Below, in pieces: positions 1 to 8,151 of a stretch of DNA of 64,000 nucleotides. The position numbers were made by a program, and so were the translations under genes. The DNA comes from Allobosea caraganae (GTDB taxonomy: Bacteria; Pseudomonadota; Alphaproteobacteria; Rhizobiales; Beijerinckiaceae), in assembly GCF_003351345.1 (NCBI RefSeq), contig NZ_QQTO01000040.1, forward strand, positions 1 through 64,000, given 5' to 3'. Positions within the stretch are counted from its first letter, which is position 1. Every line of letters starts with the position of its first letter. Under the pieces are notes generated by a model. The model was not told where the DNA came from, searched no databases, and saw only the letters and a program-made list of their open reading frames with translations.

Positions 1-164
1 TCCTGGCGGACATAGCCGAGGCGGATCAGGTCGGCGAGAAGGCGATGCGCGCCGCTCTTGGGCAGGCCGATCTCATCGGCCACCACGGTGACGCTGACGC
101 CGCCCATCCGGGTCGACATCATTTCCATCGTGCCCAACGCGCGGTCAAGAAGCGAAGCTGCCAT
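1..164 (-). CDS. IclR-family transcriptional regulator, N-terminal part
   Basis: The first 54 codons of a minus-strand gene that runs off the left edge. The translation starts MAASLLDRALGTMEMM and continues with a winged helix-turn-helix (VSVTVVADEIGLPKSGAHRL). This is the usual opening of IclR regulators, which bind DNA through this domain and sense a small molecule through a C-terminal domain, here outside the window. The ATG at 164-162 is the only good start. A GAAC-ACC-GTTC dyad lies about 30 bp upstream and may be its own operator. The regulated pathway cannot be told from this fragment. Confidence 0.75.
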   Translation of the reverse strand, partial: MAASLLDRALGTMEMMSTRMGGVSVTVVADEIGLPKSGAHRLLADLIRLGYVRQ

Positions 165-569
165 AAAGTTTTCCTGAACAATATTCTTTTTGGAACACCG
201 TTCAGTTTTTGAGTCAAGCTGTTATCTGACGATTCACAATGTCTCTCGTTGGGATGATCGATAAGCTCAACACTGGCTCGAGATGATGGAGGCTGCTCGG
301 GGAATTGAGCACCGTCATGCAAGAGTTCATCGACGTAGAAGCGCCGACTTTCAGGGCATTCGAAATGAAATTCCCGTGTTCGCGGGCGTTTTCTGGAGGC
401 GGTATGGTCACGACATTAGCCGACAGATTGGCTCTCTTAATGAGGCCGTTCAGATGATTTCACTCGCTTGCTGAGGTCAACTAAAGGGTTCGCGTAGTCG
501 TCCTTGGGTCGACGCTTATGGCTATCGTCGGAACGTCGTTGGCCCTGGTCGACTGCGACAATAGTAACT
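165..569. other. Gene-free, AT-richer stretch between the IclR gene and truncated comM
   Basis: About 400 bases with no convincing gene. Base composition is clearly more AT-rich than the flanks. Only short frames exist (the longest about 60 codons), with no credible ribosome-binding site and no similarity that I recognise. A plausible reading is a scar from deletion or insertion, because comM homology begins abruptly at its right end near 570. Confidence 0.5.
191..204. promoter_or_regulatory. Candidate IclR operator dyad
   Basis: TGGAACACCGTTCA contains the inverted repeat GAAC-ACC-GTTC, centred about 33 bp upstream of the IclR start codon. IclR proteins commonly bind short dyads next to their own gene. 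That this is the operator is inference from position and symmetry only. Confidence 0.35.
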
Positions 570-1477
570 TTGACATGCTGATGAACGGGCCGCCCGGCGC
601 CGGCAAGTCGATGCTGGCGAGCCGCCTGCCCTCGATCCTGCCGCCGCTCTCGCCGCGCGAGCTGCTCGAGGTCTCGATGGTGCATTCCGTCGCCGGGCGT
701 CTCGCCGACGGCGCCCTGACCGACCGGCGGCCCTTTCGCGCTCCGCACCATTCCGCCTCGATGGCGGCGCTGGTCGGCGGCGGCTTGCAGGCCAAGCCGG
801 GCGAGGTCTCGCTGGCGCATCACGGCGTGCTCTTCCTCGACGAATTGCCGGAGTTCCAGGCGCAGGCGCTCGATGCGCTGCGCCAGCCGATGGAGACCGG
901 CGACGTGCTGATCTCGCGCGCCAACCATCGCGCAGTCTATCCGGCCCGCTTCCAGCTCGTCGCGGCGATGAACCCGTGCCGCTGCGGCAAGGCGACCGAG
1001 CCGGGCTATGCCTGCCGGCGCCAGCCGAACGAACGTTGCATGGCGCAGTACCAGACCCGCATCTCCGGCCCGATGCTCGACCGGATCGACATCGTCATCG
1101 ACGTCCCCGCCGTCACGGCGTCGGACCTGCTGCTGCCGGCGGCAAGCGAGGGCTCGGCCGAGGTCGCAGCGCGCGTCGCAGACGCACGGCGGGCGCAGAC
1201 GCGGCGCTTCGAGGCGCTTGGGCTCGGCCATGTCACGACCAATGCCGCCTGCCCGGCGCCGGTGCTCGACCAGATCGCCCGGCCCGATAGCGCCGGCATG
1301 AGCTTGCTGCGCGACGCGGCCGACGCGATGCGGCTGACGGCGCGCGGCTATCACCGCGTGCTCAAAGTGGCGCGCACGCTGGCCGATCTCGACGGGGAAG
1401 CGAAGGTCGGCCGCATCCATCTGGCAGAGGCTTTGTCCTATCGCTCGCGGATCGATCAGGTCGCGCAGGCGGCGTGA
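518..1477 (+). pseudogene. comM: 5'-truncated comM (YifB / Mg-chelatase-like AAA+ ATPase)
   Basis: ComM is a hexameric AAA+ helicase that promotes branch migration of incoming DNA during natural transformation. It is normally about 510 residues. Here homology begins only at the Walker A motif (LMNGPPGAGKSMLASRLPS, from about 573) and continues through Walker B (GVLFLDELPEF), the cysteine cluster near MNPCRCGKA and a normal C terminus (SYRSRIDQVAQAA). The roughly 200-residue N-terminal domain is missing, and the preceding 50 bases do not resemble it. The ATG at 518 gives 319 aa, but its first 18 codons are not ComM-like. I read it as a decayed gene. Translation of a partial ATPase cannot be excluded. 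Confidence 0.75.
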
Positions 1478-1816
1478 GGGTTGCGTTCGGCGGGCCTCGG
1501 CCGGAGCAGAACCTAGCATTGCCTTCGGGGACGGCCCCACCCCGTCATGCTCGCCCTTGTGGCGAGCATCCACGCCTTGCGACGCTGGCGGCGGGCGCAC
1601 TCAATGAAAGGTGGCACCCGGCCGCTCCCGTGTGAAGACGTGGATGGTCGCCACAAGGGCGACCATGACGACCGAGGCCCGTCTGCTCCGGGGATAACGC
1701 GGCGAGGCTTCCGCCAGACCACGACGCGGCTTGGTTACCAACTCATTACAAGTAAACGAAAACTTTGGCGTTGTTTCCAAGGGTTCCTCAACCCGCGGCT
1801 GGTAAGACCATAGGCC
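1478..1816. other. Intergenic region with repeat A1 and upstream sequence of the histidine kinase
   Basis: This 339-base gap holds the palindromic repeat A1 (1543-1670). It is followed by about 145 bases upstream of the kinase gene that contain the 11-bp palindrome TTGGTTACCAA (1732-1742). I see no coding sequence. The palindrome could be an operator for the kinase gene, but nothing else supports this. Confidence 0.45.
1543..1670. repeat. Palindromic intergenic repeat family A, copy 1
   Basis: Two arms are inverted relative to each other: CGTCATGCTCGCCCTTGTGG on the left and the complementary GTCGCCACAAGGGCGACCATGACG on the right half. Copies 2-4 lie at 8971, 29690 and 34733. This copy is longer because about 45 bases separate the arms. 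The transcript could fold into a long hairpin. Confidence 0.85.
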
Positions 1817-3916
1817 ATGGAAGCCATCCTGCCGCTGCTCTGGGCCGCCCTCGCCAGCACCGCCGCCGTGCTGGCCGGCGTCGCCGCGTTCATGCTGCTG
1901 CGGGCGCGCAACCGCGTGCTGAGGCAGGCTGCGGAGCTGAGCGAGGACCTCGACAAGCTCAACGACCGGCTCTGGGCGCTGGCCGATAGCGAGGAGCGCT
2001 ATCGCAGCCTGATCGAGGCGCAGGGCGACCTGATCGTGCGGCGCAACGAAGGCCGGATCGTCTATGCCAACGCCGCCTATGCGGCACTGCTCGGCGCGGG
2101 CGAGGCCGAGATCATCGGCAGCCGGCGCGAGCCGCGCCTCGTCGCCTCGCGCCCGGCGCAGGCACTCGAGGATGGCGCGCGCGTCTTCGACGAATGCATC
2201 GCCGCGCCCGATGGCGGGGAGCGCTGGATCTCCTGGGTCGAGACCGTCGTGCCGGTCGCGCTCGGCAAGACCGTGCTGCAGCGGGTCGGGCGCGACATCA
2301 CCGCCAGGATCGCCGGCGAGCAGGCATTGATGGAGGCGCGCAGCCGGGCCGAGGGCGCGAGCGAGGCGAAGTCGCGCTTCCTGGCCACGGTCAGCCACGA
2401 GTTCCGCACGCCGCTCAACGGCATCCTCGGCATGGCCGACCTCCTCAACGACACCAGGCTCGACCCGGAGCAGACCACCTACGTGCGGGCGCTCAGAACC
2501 TCAGGCGAGGCGCTGCTCTCGCTCGTCGACGACATCCTCGACTTCGCCAAGGTCGAGGCCGGCAAGCTCGAACTCAACGAGGAGCGCTTCGATCTCGGCC
2601 TGCTGATCGAGACCGTCAGCGAATTGATGGCGCCGCGCGCGCAGGCCAAAGGCATCGAGATCGCCAGCTTCCTGGCACCCGACCTGCCCTCGCACCTGAT
2701 CGGCGACGGCGACCGCGTCAGGCAGATCCTGCTCAACCTCGTCGGCAACGCCGTCAAGTTCACGGAAACAGGCGGTGTCGGCATCCGCGTCGGGCGCGTG
2801 GGCGAAGCCATCGAGATCAGCGTCGCCGATACCGGGCCGGGCATTCCGGCCGACCGGCTGCAGGCGATCTTCGAGGAGTTCGAGCAGGCCGACCAGACGG
2901 CCGCGCGCCGGCATGACGGCACGGGCCTGGGCCTTGCCATCGTGCGCCGGCTGGTGGCGCTGATGGGCGGCGAGGTCGCGGTCACCAGCCCACCCGGCGA
3001 GGGCGCGACCTTTACCGTCGCCCTGCCCTTGCCTGCGGCAAAGGATAGCGAGCCCGCCCCGACGCCGCCGGATTGGCGCGGCAAGCGCGTGCTGCTCGCC
3101 TGCGGAACGCCGTTTGGCGCCCGCTTCCTCGCCGAGACCGTCCGGAATGCGGGAGCCACGATCACGCTCGCGCCGGACGCAGCAGCGGCACGCGCGGCGT
3201 TGGCGGATCAGCCGCGCTACGATGCGGCGCTGATCGACCAGGAGCTCGGCAACGAGGATGCCCGCTCGCTGTCAGCGGCAGCGCGTACGGCCGGCGTCAC
3301 CGACAGCCTGATCGTGCTCTCGCCCTTCGAGCGCCGGCAGTTCGGCTCGCCGCTCGCCGCCGGCTTCACCGGCTTCCTGGTCAAGCCGGTGCGCGCTCGC
3401 TCGCTCTACGAGCGCCTGTCGCCTGCACCCCCCGCCGTGGCAGCCGAAAGCCTGGCGTCGGCAGCCCCCGCGACGCAGCCCAAGGAGGCGGCAGCGCCGC
3501 GCCTCTCCGTGCTGGTGGCGGAGGATAACGAGATCAACGCCCTGCTCGCGACTAGGACACTGGAGCGGCTCGGCTGCGCCGCGACCTGGGCGCGCAACGG
3601 GCGCGAGGCGGTGGCGCTGGCCGAGGCGGCGCTGGCCGGCAAGGGGCAGGGCTTCGGCCTGATCCTGCTCGATATCCGCATGCCCGAGCTCGACGGGCAC
3701 GCGGCGGCGCGCGCGATTCGCGCTGCCGAGGCCAGGTGCTTCGGCTCCCGCAAAGTGCCGATTCTCGCTGTGACGGCCAATGTCGCCGAGGCCGACCGGC
3801 GCGCCGCGCTCGCTGCGGGCATGGATGATTGCCTGGCTAAGCCATTGGAACGCGAGGCTCTTCGCGGCTGGATCGAGCAAATTGTGAGCAGCCCTGCCCG
3901 GGCCTTGAGCGCCTGA
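1817..3916 (+). CDS. Hybrid sensor histidine kinase (TM-PAS-HisKA-HATPase-REC-REC)
   Basis: A 699-aa membrane-bound hybrid kinase. Residues 5-28 form one membrane segment, followed by a short coiled coil and a PAS domain at about 58-175. The HisKA box is ATVSHEFRTPLNGILGMADL with phospho-acceptor His194. The ATPase N box (NLVGNAVKF), G1 (DTGPGIP) and G2 (GTGLGLAI) are intact. The first receiver-like domain (about 418-535) lacks the usual acidic pocket and Asp. The second (about 560-690) has EDN, Asp619 in LLDIRMPELDG, and a conserved Lys in CLAKPLE. The signal would be sensed by the PAS domain and passed by phosphorelay to an unlinked HPt or regulator, since none is adjacent. The ligand is unknown. 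Confidence 0.9.
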   Translation: MEAILPLLWAALASTAAVLAGVAAFMLLRARNRVLRQAAELSEDLDKLNDRLWALADSEERYRSLIEAQGDLIVRRNEGRIVYANAAYAALLGAGEAEIIGSRREPRLVASRPAQALEDGARVFDECIAAPDGGERWISWVETVVPVALGKTVLQRVGRDITARIAGEQALMEARSRAEGASEAKSRFLATVSHEFRTPLNGILGMADLLNDTRLDPEQTTYVRALRTSGEALLSLVDDILDFAKVEAGKLELNEERFDLGLLIETVSELMAPRAQAKGIEIASFLAPDLPSHLIGDGDRVRQILLNLVGNAVKFTETGGVGIRVGRVGEAIEISVADTGPGIPADRLQAIFEEFEQADQTAARRHDGTGLGLAIVRRLVALMGGEVAVTSPPGEGATFTVALPLPAAKDSEPAPTPPDWRGKRVLLACGTPFGARFLAETVRNAGATITLAPDAAAARAALADQPRYDAALIDQELGNEDARSLSAAARTAGVTDSLIVLSPFERRQFGSPLAAGFTGFLVKPVRARSLYERLSPAPPAVAAESLASAAPATQPKEAAAPRLSVLVAEDNEINALLATRTLERLGCAATWARNGREAVALAEAALAGKGQGFGLILLDIRMPELDGHAAARAIRAAEARCFGSRKVPILAVTANVAEADRRAALAAGMDDCLAKPLEREALRGWIEQIVSSPARALSA

Positions 3917-3983
3917 CCGAAACGTCATAAGTCTGACGTAGTTCTGTCGCGATCTTGTAAGATCGACGGCGCTAGCGTTCCTA

Positions 3984-4970
3984 ATGGCAAGAATCGACGG
4001 CACGGGGACGAAACGGGCAATGGCGTTCGATGTGTTCCGCGGTCTGCGGCAGCCGGCAAAGCAACTGCCGGCCGGGCATCCCTTGTTCTCGCGCTTCTCC
4101 CCCCTTGCCCAAATAACGAGCGATACGGTGCGCCGCTTCGGGCGCAATCAGGAGGGCCTCGACGGCACGCTCGGCCGCTCGGGCTCGCTCGAAGTGCGGC
4201 TTGCGCGGGGCCCGCGCGAGATCTGGCGGGCCCAGCGCCTGCGCTACCGGGTGTTCTACCAGGAGATGTCGGCAAAGCCCGACGTGATCTCGCGGATGTT
4301 CCGCCGCGACGCCGACCGCTATGACGGCGCCTGCGACCACCTCCTCGTCATCGACCATGCGGCGCGCGGCCGCTTCGGCGGCATCAAGCCGAAGGTCGTC
4401 GGCACCTACCGGCTGATGCGCGAAGGCGCGGCGGCCAGGCTCGGTGGCTTCTACACCCAGTCGGAATTCGAGCTGTCGGCGCTGACCTCGCGCCATCCCG
4501 AGCTGCGCTTCCTCGAGCTCGGCCGCTCCTGCGTGCTCAAGCCCTACCGCACCAAGAAGACGGTCGAGCTGCTCTGGCACGGCATCTGGGCCTATGTCCG
4601 GCACCACCGCATCGACGCGATGTTCGGCTGCGCCAGCTTCGACGGCACCGACCCGGACGCGCTGGCGCTGCCGCTGAGCTTCCTGCACCACCATGCCCGC
4701 TCGCAGGGCGACTGGCTGGCCCAGGCCCGGCCCGAGCGCTGCGTCGCGATGGACCGGCTGCCGATCGAGATGATCGACGCCAAGGTGGCGCTGAAGCAGC
4801 TGCCGCCATTGATCAAGGGCTATCTGCGCCTCGGCGCCCGCTTCGGCACCGGCGCGGTTGTCGACAGGCAGTTCGGCACCACCGACGTGCTGGTGATCCT
4901 GCCTGTGGCCGCGATCGACCAGCGCTACCTCACCTATCTCGGTGATGAAGGCCAGCGCTACGCGGCCTGA
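3984..4970 (+). CDS. olsB: OlsB-like N-acyltransferase (ornithine lipid synthesis)
   Basis: A 328-aa protein of the GNAT-like hemolysin/OlsB family. OlsB transfers a 3-hydroxyacyl group from acyl-ACP to the alpha-amino group of ornithine, the first step to phosphorus-free ornithine lipids. Diagnostic segments are RAQRLRYRVFYQEM, CDHLLVIDH, VVGTYRLMRE, ELSALTSRHPELRFLELGRS and the HH-rich stretch after GCASFDGTDP. The partner OlsA is not nearby. An in-frame ATG at 4020 is an alternative start; neither has a strong ribosome site. Its 3' end overlaps the convergent neighbour by 13 bp. Confidence 0.8.
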   Translation: MARIDGTGTKRAMAFDVFRGLRQPAKQLPAGHPLFSRFSPLAQITSDTVRRFGRNQEGLDGTLGRSGSLEVRLARGPREIWRAQRLRYRVFYQEMSAKPDVISRMFRRDADRYDGACDHLLVIDHAARGRFGGIKPKVVGTYRLMREGAAARLGGFYTQSEFELSALTSRHPELRFLELGRSCVLKPYRTKKTVELLWHGIWAYVRHHRIDAMFGCASFDGTDPDALALPLSFLHHHARSQGDWLAQARPERCVAMDRLPIEMIDAKVALKQLPPLIKGYLRLGARFGTGAVVDRQFGTTDVLVILPVAAIDQRYLTYLGDEGQRYAA

Positions 4971-5833
4971 CCTTCCGTCTTCGCCAGCGCCTGCAGCGCC
5001 TCGCGATAGGTCGGATAGCGCAGCTGATAGCTCAGCTCGCGCTTGATCAGCGCATTCGAGACCCGCTTGTTCTCGCCATAGAAGCTTGCCGCCATCGGCG
5101 AGAGCAGCTTGGCATCGAACGCGACCTCCGGCGGCGGCGCGACGCCGATCAGCTCGGCGGCATAGCTCACGACATCCTGCGGCGGCGCCGGCTCATCATC
5201 GGTGGTGTTGTAGATCGCGCCATTGCGCGGCCTGGCCAGCGAAGCCAGCAGCAGGCCGGCGATATCCTCGACATGGATGCGGTTGAAGACCTGGCCGGGC
5301 TTGATCAGCCGACGCGCCGTGCCGGCCCGCAGGTTGAGGATGGCGTTGCGGCCGGGACCGTAGATGCCGGAGAGCCGGAAGACCTGCACCGGCTTGCCGC
5401 TGCGCTCGCCCAGTTCGAGCCAGGCCTCGTCCGTGGCGAGCCTGAGCTTCGAGCGGGCGCTGGTCGGCCGGCACTCCGCTGCTTCATCGATCCAGGCGCC
5501 ACCATGGTCGCCATAGACCCCGATGGTCGAGAGGTAGCCGATCCAGCGCAGGTTCGGGGCCGCAGCGAGTTCAGCACTGAGCGTGCGCAGGACGGGATCG
5601 CCCTCCTCGTCCGGCTGGACCGAGACCAGCACGGCGTCGGCCTCCGCCAGGGCAAGCGAGAGCGGGCGGGAGACGGCGAAGCCGCCGAAGACCAGCGTGC
5701 GGATACCCTCGCGGCTGAGATCCCCGGCCTTCTCGGCCGAACGCACCGTGCCGGTGACCTCCCAACCCTCGGCGATCGCGGCGCGCGCGAAGAAGCCGGC
5801 GGTGTAGCCGAGGCCGAAGATGACGAGCTTCAT
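4958..5833 (-). CDS. NAD(P)-dependent epimerase/SDR-like protein (YeeZ-type)
   Basis: A 291-aa extended short-chain dehydrogenase-like protein. It opens with MKLVIFGLGYTAGFFARAA, a Rossmann nucleotide-binding loop of the GxGYxxxxxA type seen in YeeZ-like proteins. YLSTIGVYGDHGGAW carries the Ser and Tyr of the active-site region, and SGIYGPGRNAIL is a typical epimerase motif. The ATG at 5833-5831 overlaps the queG stop as ATGA, so translation is probably coupled in a GST-queG-epimerase operon. I rejected a start 30 bp upstream because it adds residues before the fold begins. The substrate is unknown. Confidence 0.75.
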   Translation of the reverse strand: MKLVIFGLGYTAGFFARAAIAEGWEVTGTVRSAEKAGDLSREGIRTLVFGGFAVSRPLSLALAEADAVLVSVQPDEEGDPVLRTLSAELAAAPNLRWIGYLSTIGVYGDHGGAWIDEAAECRPTSARSKLRLATDEAWLELGERSGKPVQVFRLSGIYGPGRNAILNLRAGTARRLIKPGQVFNRIHVEDIAGLLLASLARPRNGAIYNTTDDEPAPPQDVVSYAAELIGVAPPPEVAFDAKLLSPMAASFYGENKRVSNALIKRELSYQLRYPTYREALQALAKTEGQAA

Positions 5834-7005
5834 GCGGCAATGTCCGGTTCGAGCGCGAGCCATTCGCGGCGCACGTCATCGTCGGATTCGGTGGCAACCG
5901 CAGCAGCGGCACGGCGACGCGCTTCATCGGGCTCAAGCCTGATCAGCGCCCAGGCGGCCATGGCGCGCACCAGCGGCGAGGCATCGCCGACCAGCGCCGC
6001 AGCGCTTTCGGCCAATTCCGGCCGGCCGCTATTGCCGATCGCGATCAGGACGTTGCGGATGAAGCGGTCGCGACCGGTGCGCTTGACCGGCGTGCCGGCG
6101 AAGAGCGCGCGGAAGGCCGGGTCGTCGAGCTTTGCGAGCTCCGCCAGCGGCAGTGCGTCGAGTTCGCCCCTGAGCGCGAGGCGCGTCTCCTGCGCGGCCT
6201 CGGCGAACTTGTTCCAGGGGCAGACGGCGAGGCAATCGTCGCAGCCGAAGACGCGGTTGCCGATGCCGGGCCTGAGCGCCGCATCGATATGGCCCTGGTG
6301 CTCGATCGTGAGGTAGGCGATGCAGCGGCGGGCATCGAGCTGGTAGGGCGCGGGAAAGGCGTCGGTCGGGCAGATGTCGAGGCAGCGCCGGCAGGAACCG
6401 CAATGGTCTGTTTCCGGCACGTCGGGCGGCAGCTCGGCTGACGTATAGATCGCGCCGAGGAAGAGCCAGGAGCCGTGCTCGCGCGAGACCAGCACGGTGT
6501 GCTTGCCCTGCCAGCCCAGGCCGGCGGCCTCGGCCAGCGGCTTCTCCATCACCGGGGCGGTGTCGACGAAGACCTTCACGTCGGCCCCGGCGCGCGCGGC
6601 GAGCAGGCCGGCGACGCTCTTCAGCTTGCCCTTGATGACGTCGTGATAGTCGCGCCTGCGGGCATAGAGCGAGATCGACGCCTTGTCGGGCTCATTGAGG
6701 ATGGCGAGCGGATCGCCCTCTGCGGCATAGTTCATGCCGAGCATGACGATGCTCCTGACCTCGCCCCAGAGCGCGCGCGGGTCGGCGCGTTCGGCGACGC
6801 GTTCCTCAAGCCAGCTCATATCGCCCTGATAGCCGGCATCGAGCCAGGCCTGGAGGCGCTGCGGCGCGTCGGGGATGGCATCGGCCGAAGCGACGCGCGC
6901 GACGACGAAGCCCTCGGAGCGAGCGCGCTCGACGACGGCCTGCTTGAGCTTTTCGCCACGGCTTGGACTGGCCTTCCTCCAGCCCTCATCCTGAGGAGCA
7001 GGCAA
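5830..7005 (-). CDS. queG: Epoxyqueuosine reductase QueG
   Basis: QueG reduces epoxyqueuosine to queuosine in tRNA, using cobalamin and two 4Fe-4S clusters. Both ferredoxin motifs are present (CGSCRRCLDICP and CDDCLAVCPWNKF, with a nearby Cys completing the clusters), plus the reductase core (VRSIVMLGMNYA, VDTAPVMEKPLAEAAGLGWQ) and a C-terminal HEAT-like tail (LGDAS-like repeats ending LALEPDIAA). The conserved core needs about 373 codons. No ATG or GTG lies between the core and palindromic repeat B1. The nearest start is a TTG at 7005-7003, inside the repeat. ATGs at 7209 or 7263 would add over 65 residues and overlap the GST gene. The start is therefore uncertain; the function is not. Confidence 0.85.
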   Translation of the reverse strand: MPAPQDEGWRKASPSRGEKLKQAVVERARSEGFVVARVASADAIPDAPQRLQAWLDAGYQGDMSWLEERVAERADPRALWGEVRSIVMLGMNYAAEGDPLAILNEPDKASISLYARRRDYHDVIKGKLKSVAGLLAARAGADVKVFVDTAPVMEKPLAEAAGLGWQGKHTVLVSREHGSWLFLGAIYTSAELPPDVPETDHCGSCRRCLDICPTDAFPAPYQLDARRCIAYLTIEHQGHIDAALRPGIGNRVFGCDDCLAVCPWNKFAEAAQETRLALRGELDALPLAELAKLDDPAFRALFAGTPVKRTGRDRFIRNVLIAIGNSGRPELAESAAALVGDASPLVRAMAAWALIRLEPDEARRRAAAAVATESDDDVRREWLALEPDIAA

Positions 7006-7085
7006 AGCCTGCGTCTCGAAGGATGCTCCAGCGCGCGCTGGAGCATCCTTCGAGACGCCGCTGCGCGGCTCCTCAGGATGAGGGC
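6983..7085. repeat. Palindromic intergenic repeat family B, copy 1
   Basis: The left arm begins CCCTCATCCTGAGGAGC and the right arm ends GCTCCTCAGGATGAGGG. The inner stem reads GGATGCTCCAGCGCGC then GCTGGAGCATCC. Copies 2-4 are at 15613, 30465 and 54963. It lies between GST and queG and reads in frame into queG, so it may now form the start region of that gene. Confidence 0.9.
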
Positions 7086-7106
7086 TCAGGGTGGCCGCCC
7101 GGTCCT

Positions 7107-7799
7107 TCAGAAGTCCAGGTTGTCGTAATGCGCGCTCGGCGCCATGCCCGGCACCCGGTCGCTCAGCAGCGGCCGGAAGCTCGGCCGGGATTTGATCCTC
7201 GCGTACCATGCGCGCGCGGCCTCGTCCTCTTCCCAGGGCACGTCGCCGAGATAGTCGACGCAAGAGAGATGCGCCGCCGCGGCGAGATCGGCATAGCTCA
7301 GCTCGCTGCCCGCAAGCCAGTTCCGCTTGGCGGTGAGCCAGGCGATATAGCGCAGATGATAGCGCACATTGCTGCGCGCGGCGCGGATCGCGCTCATCTC
7401 CGGCGGGCCGCCGCCCTCGTCCCGGCCCATGAAGCGCTTCATCACCTTCTCCAGCACGAGCGGGCTGGTGATCTCGCCATCGAATTTGAGGTTGAACCAG
7501 TCGAGCAGGCGGCGGACCTCGACGCGCTCGGCCGGGCCCTCCGGCAGCAGCCGGCGCTCGCCCAGGCCGAGGCCACGGGTCTCGTCGAGATATTCGGCGA
7601 TCGGCCCGGCGCCCGGCACGGTGAAGCCGTTATCCTCGCGGAAGACGGGCGTGGTGCCGGCCGGATTGAGCTCGAGGAACTCGCGACGGCGTTCCCAGAC
7701 GCGCTCCTCGATCAGCTCGGCCTCGAAGCCGAGCTCGGACAGCACGAGCCGGATGAAGCGCGAATGCGGGCATAGCGGGTAGTGGTGAAGAATCGCCAT
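7107..7799 (-). CDS. Glutathione S-transferase family protein
   Basis: A 230-aa protein with a thioredoxin-fold N-terminal domain: MAILHHYPLCPHSRFIRLVL carries the CPHS active-site segment, followed by LNPAGTTPVF (the cis-Pro of the fold) and PIAEYLDE. The all-helical C-terminal domain includes WLAGSELSYADLAAAAHLS. Members conjugate or transfer glutathione; the substrate is unknown. It precedes queG and is divergent from uppP, an arrangement I know from other rhizobial genomes, so a housekeeping role is likelier than a catabolic one. Confidence 0.85.
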   Translation of the reverse strand: MAILHHYPLCPHSRFIRLVLSELGFEAELIEERVWERRREFLELNPAGTTPVFREDNGFTVPGAGPIAEYLDETRGLGLGERRLLPEGPAERVEVRRLLDWFNLKFDGEITSPLVLEKVMKRFMGRDEGGGPPEMSAIRAARSNVRYHLRYIAWLTAKRNWLAGSELSYADLAAAAHLSCVDYLGDVPWEEDEAARAWYARIKSRPSFRPLLSDRVPGMAPSAHYDNLDF

Positions 7800-8040
7800 T
7801 GCACTCTTGGAAGGGACAGGTGCGGCCGAAACAGGGCCGGGACAAACTGAAAGGCAGGGCGAGACGCCGGGGCCTCCTATAGTCCCGGCTAAGGGGGCTC
7901 ACAACCCGCCGGGGCGCCATTGCGGCAATTGGGCAGGGTTGCGTTGGGAGAGTGGTAACCAATTTGCAAAGAGCTTGGTTCCATACCCCCATGGGGTTTA
8001 CCAGTGCCCCCGCGCGGCGCTGAGTCGTCACGAGCCCGAT

Positions 8041-8064
8041 CACGTCAGGCATACGCCTGACGTG
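8041..8064. promoter_or_regulatory. Perfect 10-bp-arm palindrome upstream of uppP
   Basis: CACGTCAGGC, then ATAC, then GCCTGACGTG: a perfect inverted repeat with a 4-base loop, 88 bp before uppP. No T-tract follows, so it is either an operator or a structured RNA element rather than a classic terminator. Confidence 0.45.
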
Positions 8065-8090
8065 TGAATCGGTCTCGATCCAGCAGTTGG

Positions 8091-8137
8091 AGCATGATGT
8101 CGCCCGAAAACCGCTACGCACTTTTCGGCATCATGCT
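8091..8137. repeat. Palindromic repeat family E, copy 1
   Basis: AGCATGATG at one end pairs with CATCATGCT at the other, with an inner CGAAAA/TTTTCG pair. Related elements are at 39541 (reverse orientation) and 43153. This type of element is widespread between genes in alphaproteobacteria. Confidence 0.8.
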
Positions 8138-8151
8138 CTAGGAAACCGGCC

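Larger units (their letters stand above)
7800..8151. other. Divergent GST/uppP intergenic region
   Basis: These 352 bases hold no gene. They contain the GGTAACCAA segment near 7955, a short dyad around CCCCCATGGGG near 7987, the strong palindrome at 8041-8064 and repeat E1. Promoters for both neighbours should be here, but I cannot place -35/-10 elements with confidence. Confidence 0.5.

Noticed and set aside
1732..1760. Possible CtrA box (TTACC...TTAC) before the histidine kinase
   Set aside because: Spacing and bases match TTAA-N7-TTAA poorly; the palindrome TTGGTTACCAA explains the sequence as well.
6983..7085. Possible CRISPR-like or tandem repeats at the palindromic elements
   Set aside because: The elements are single inverted pairs dispersed over the window, not arrays of direct repeats with spacers.
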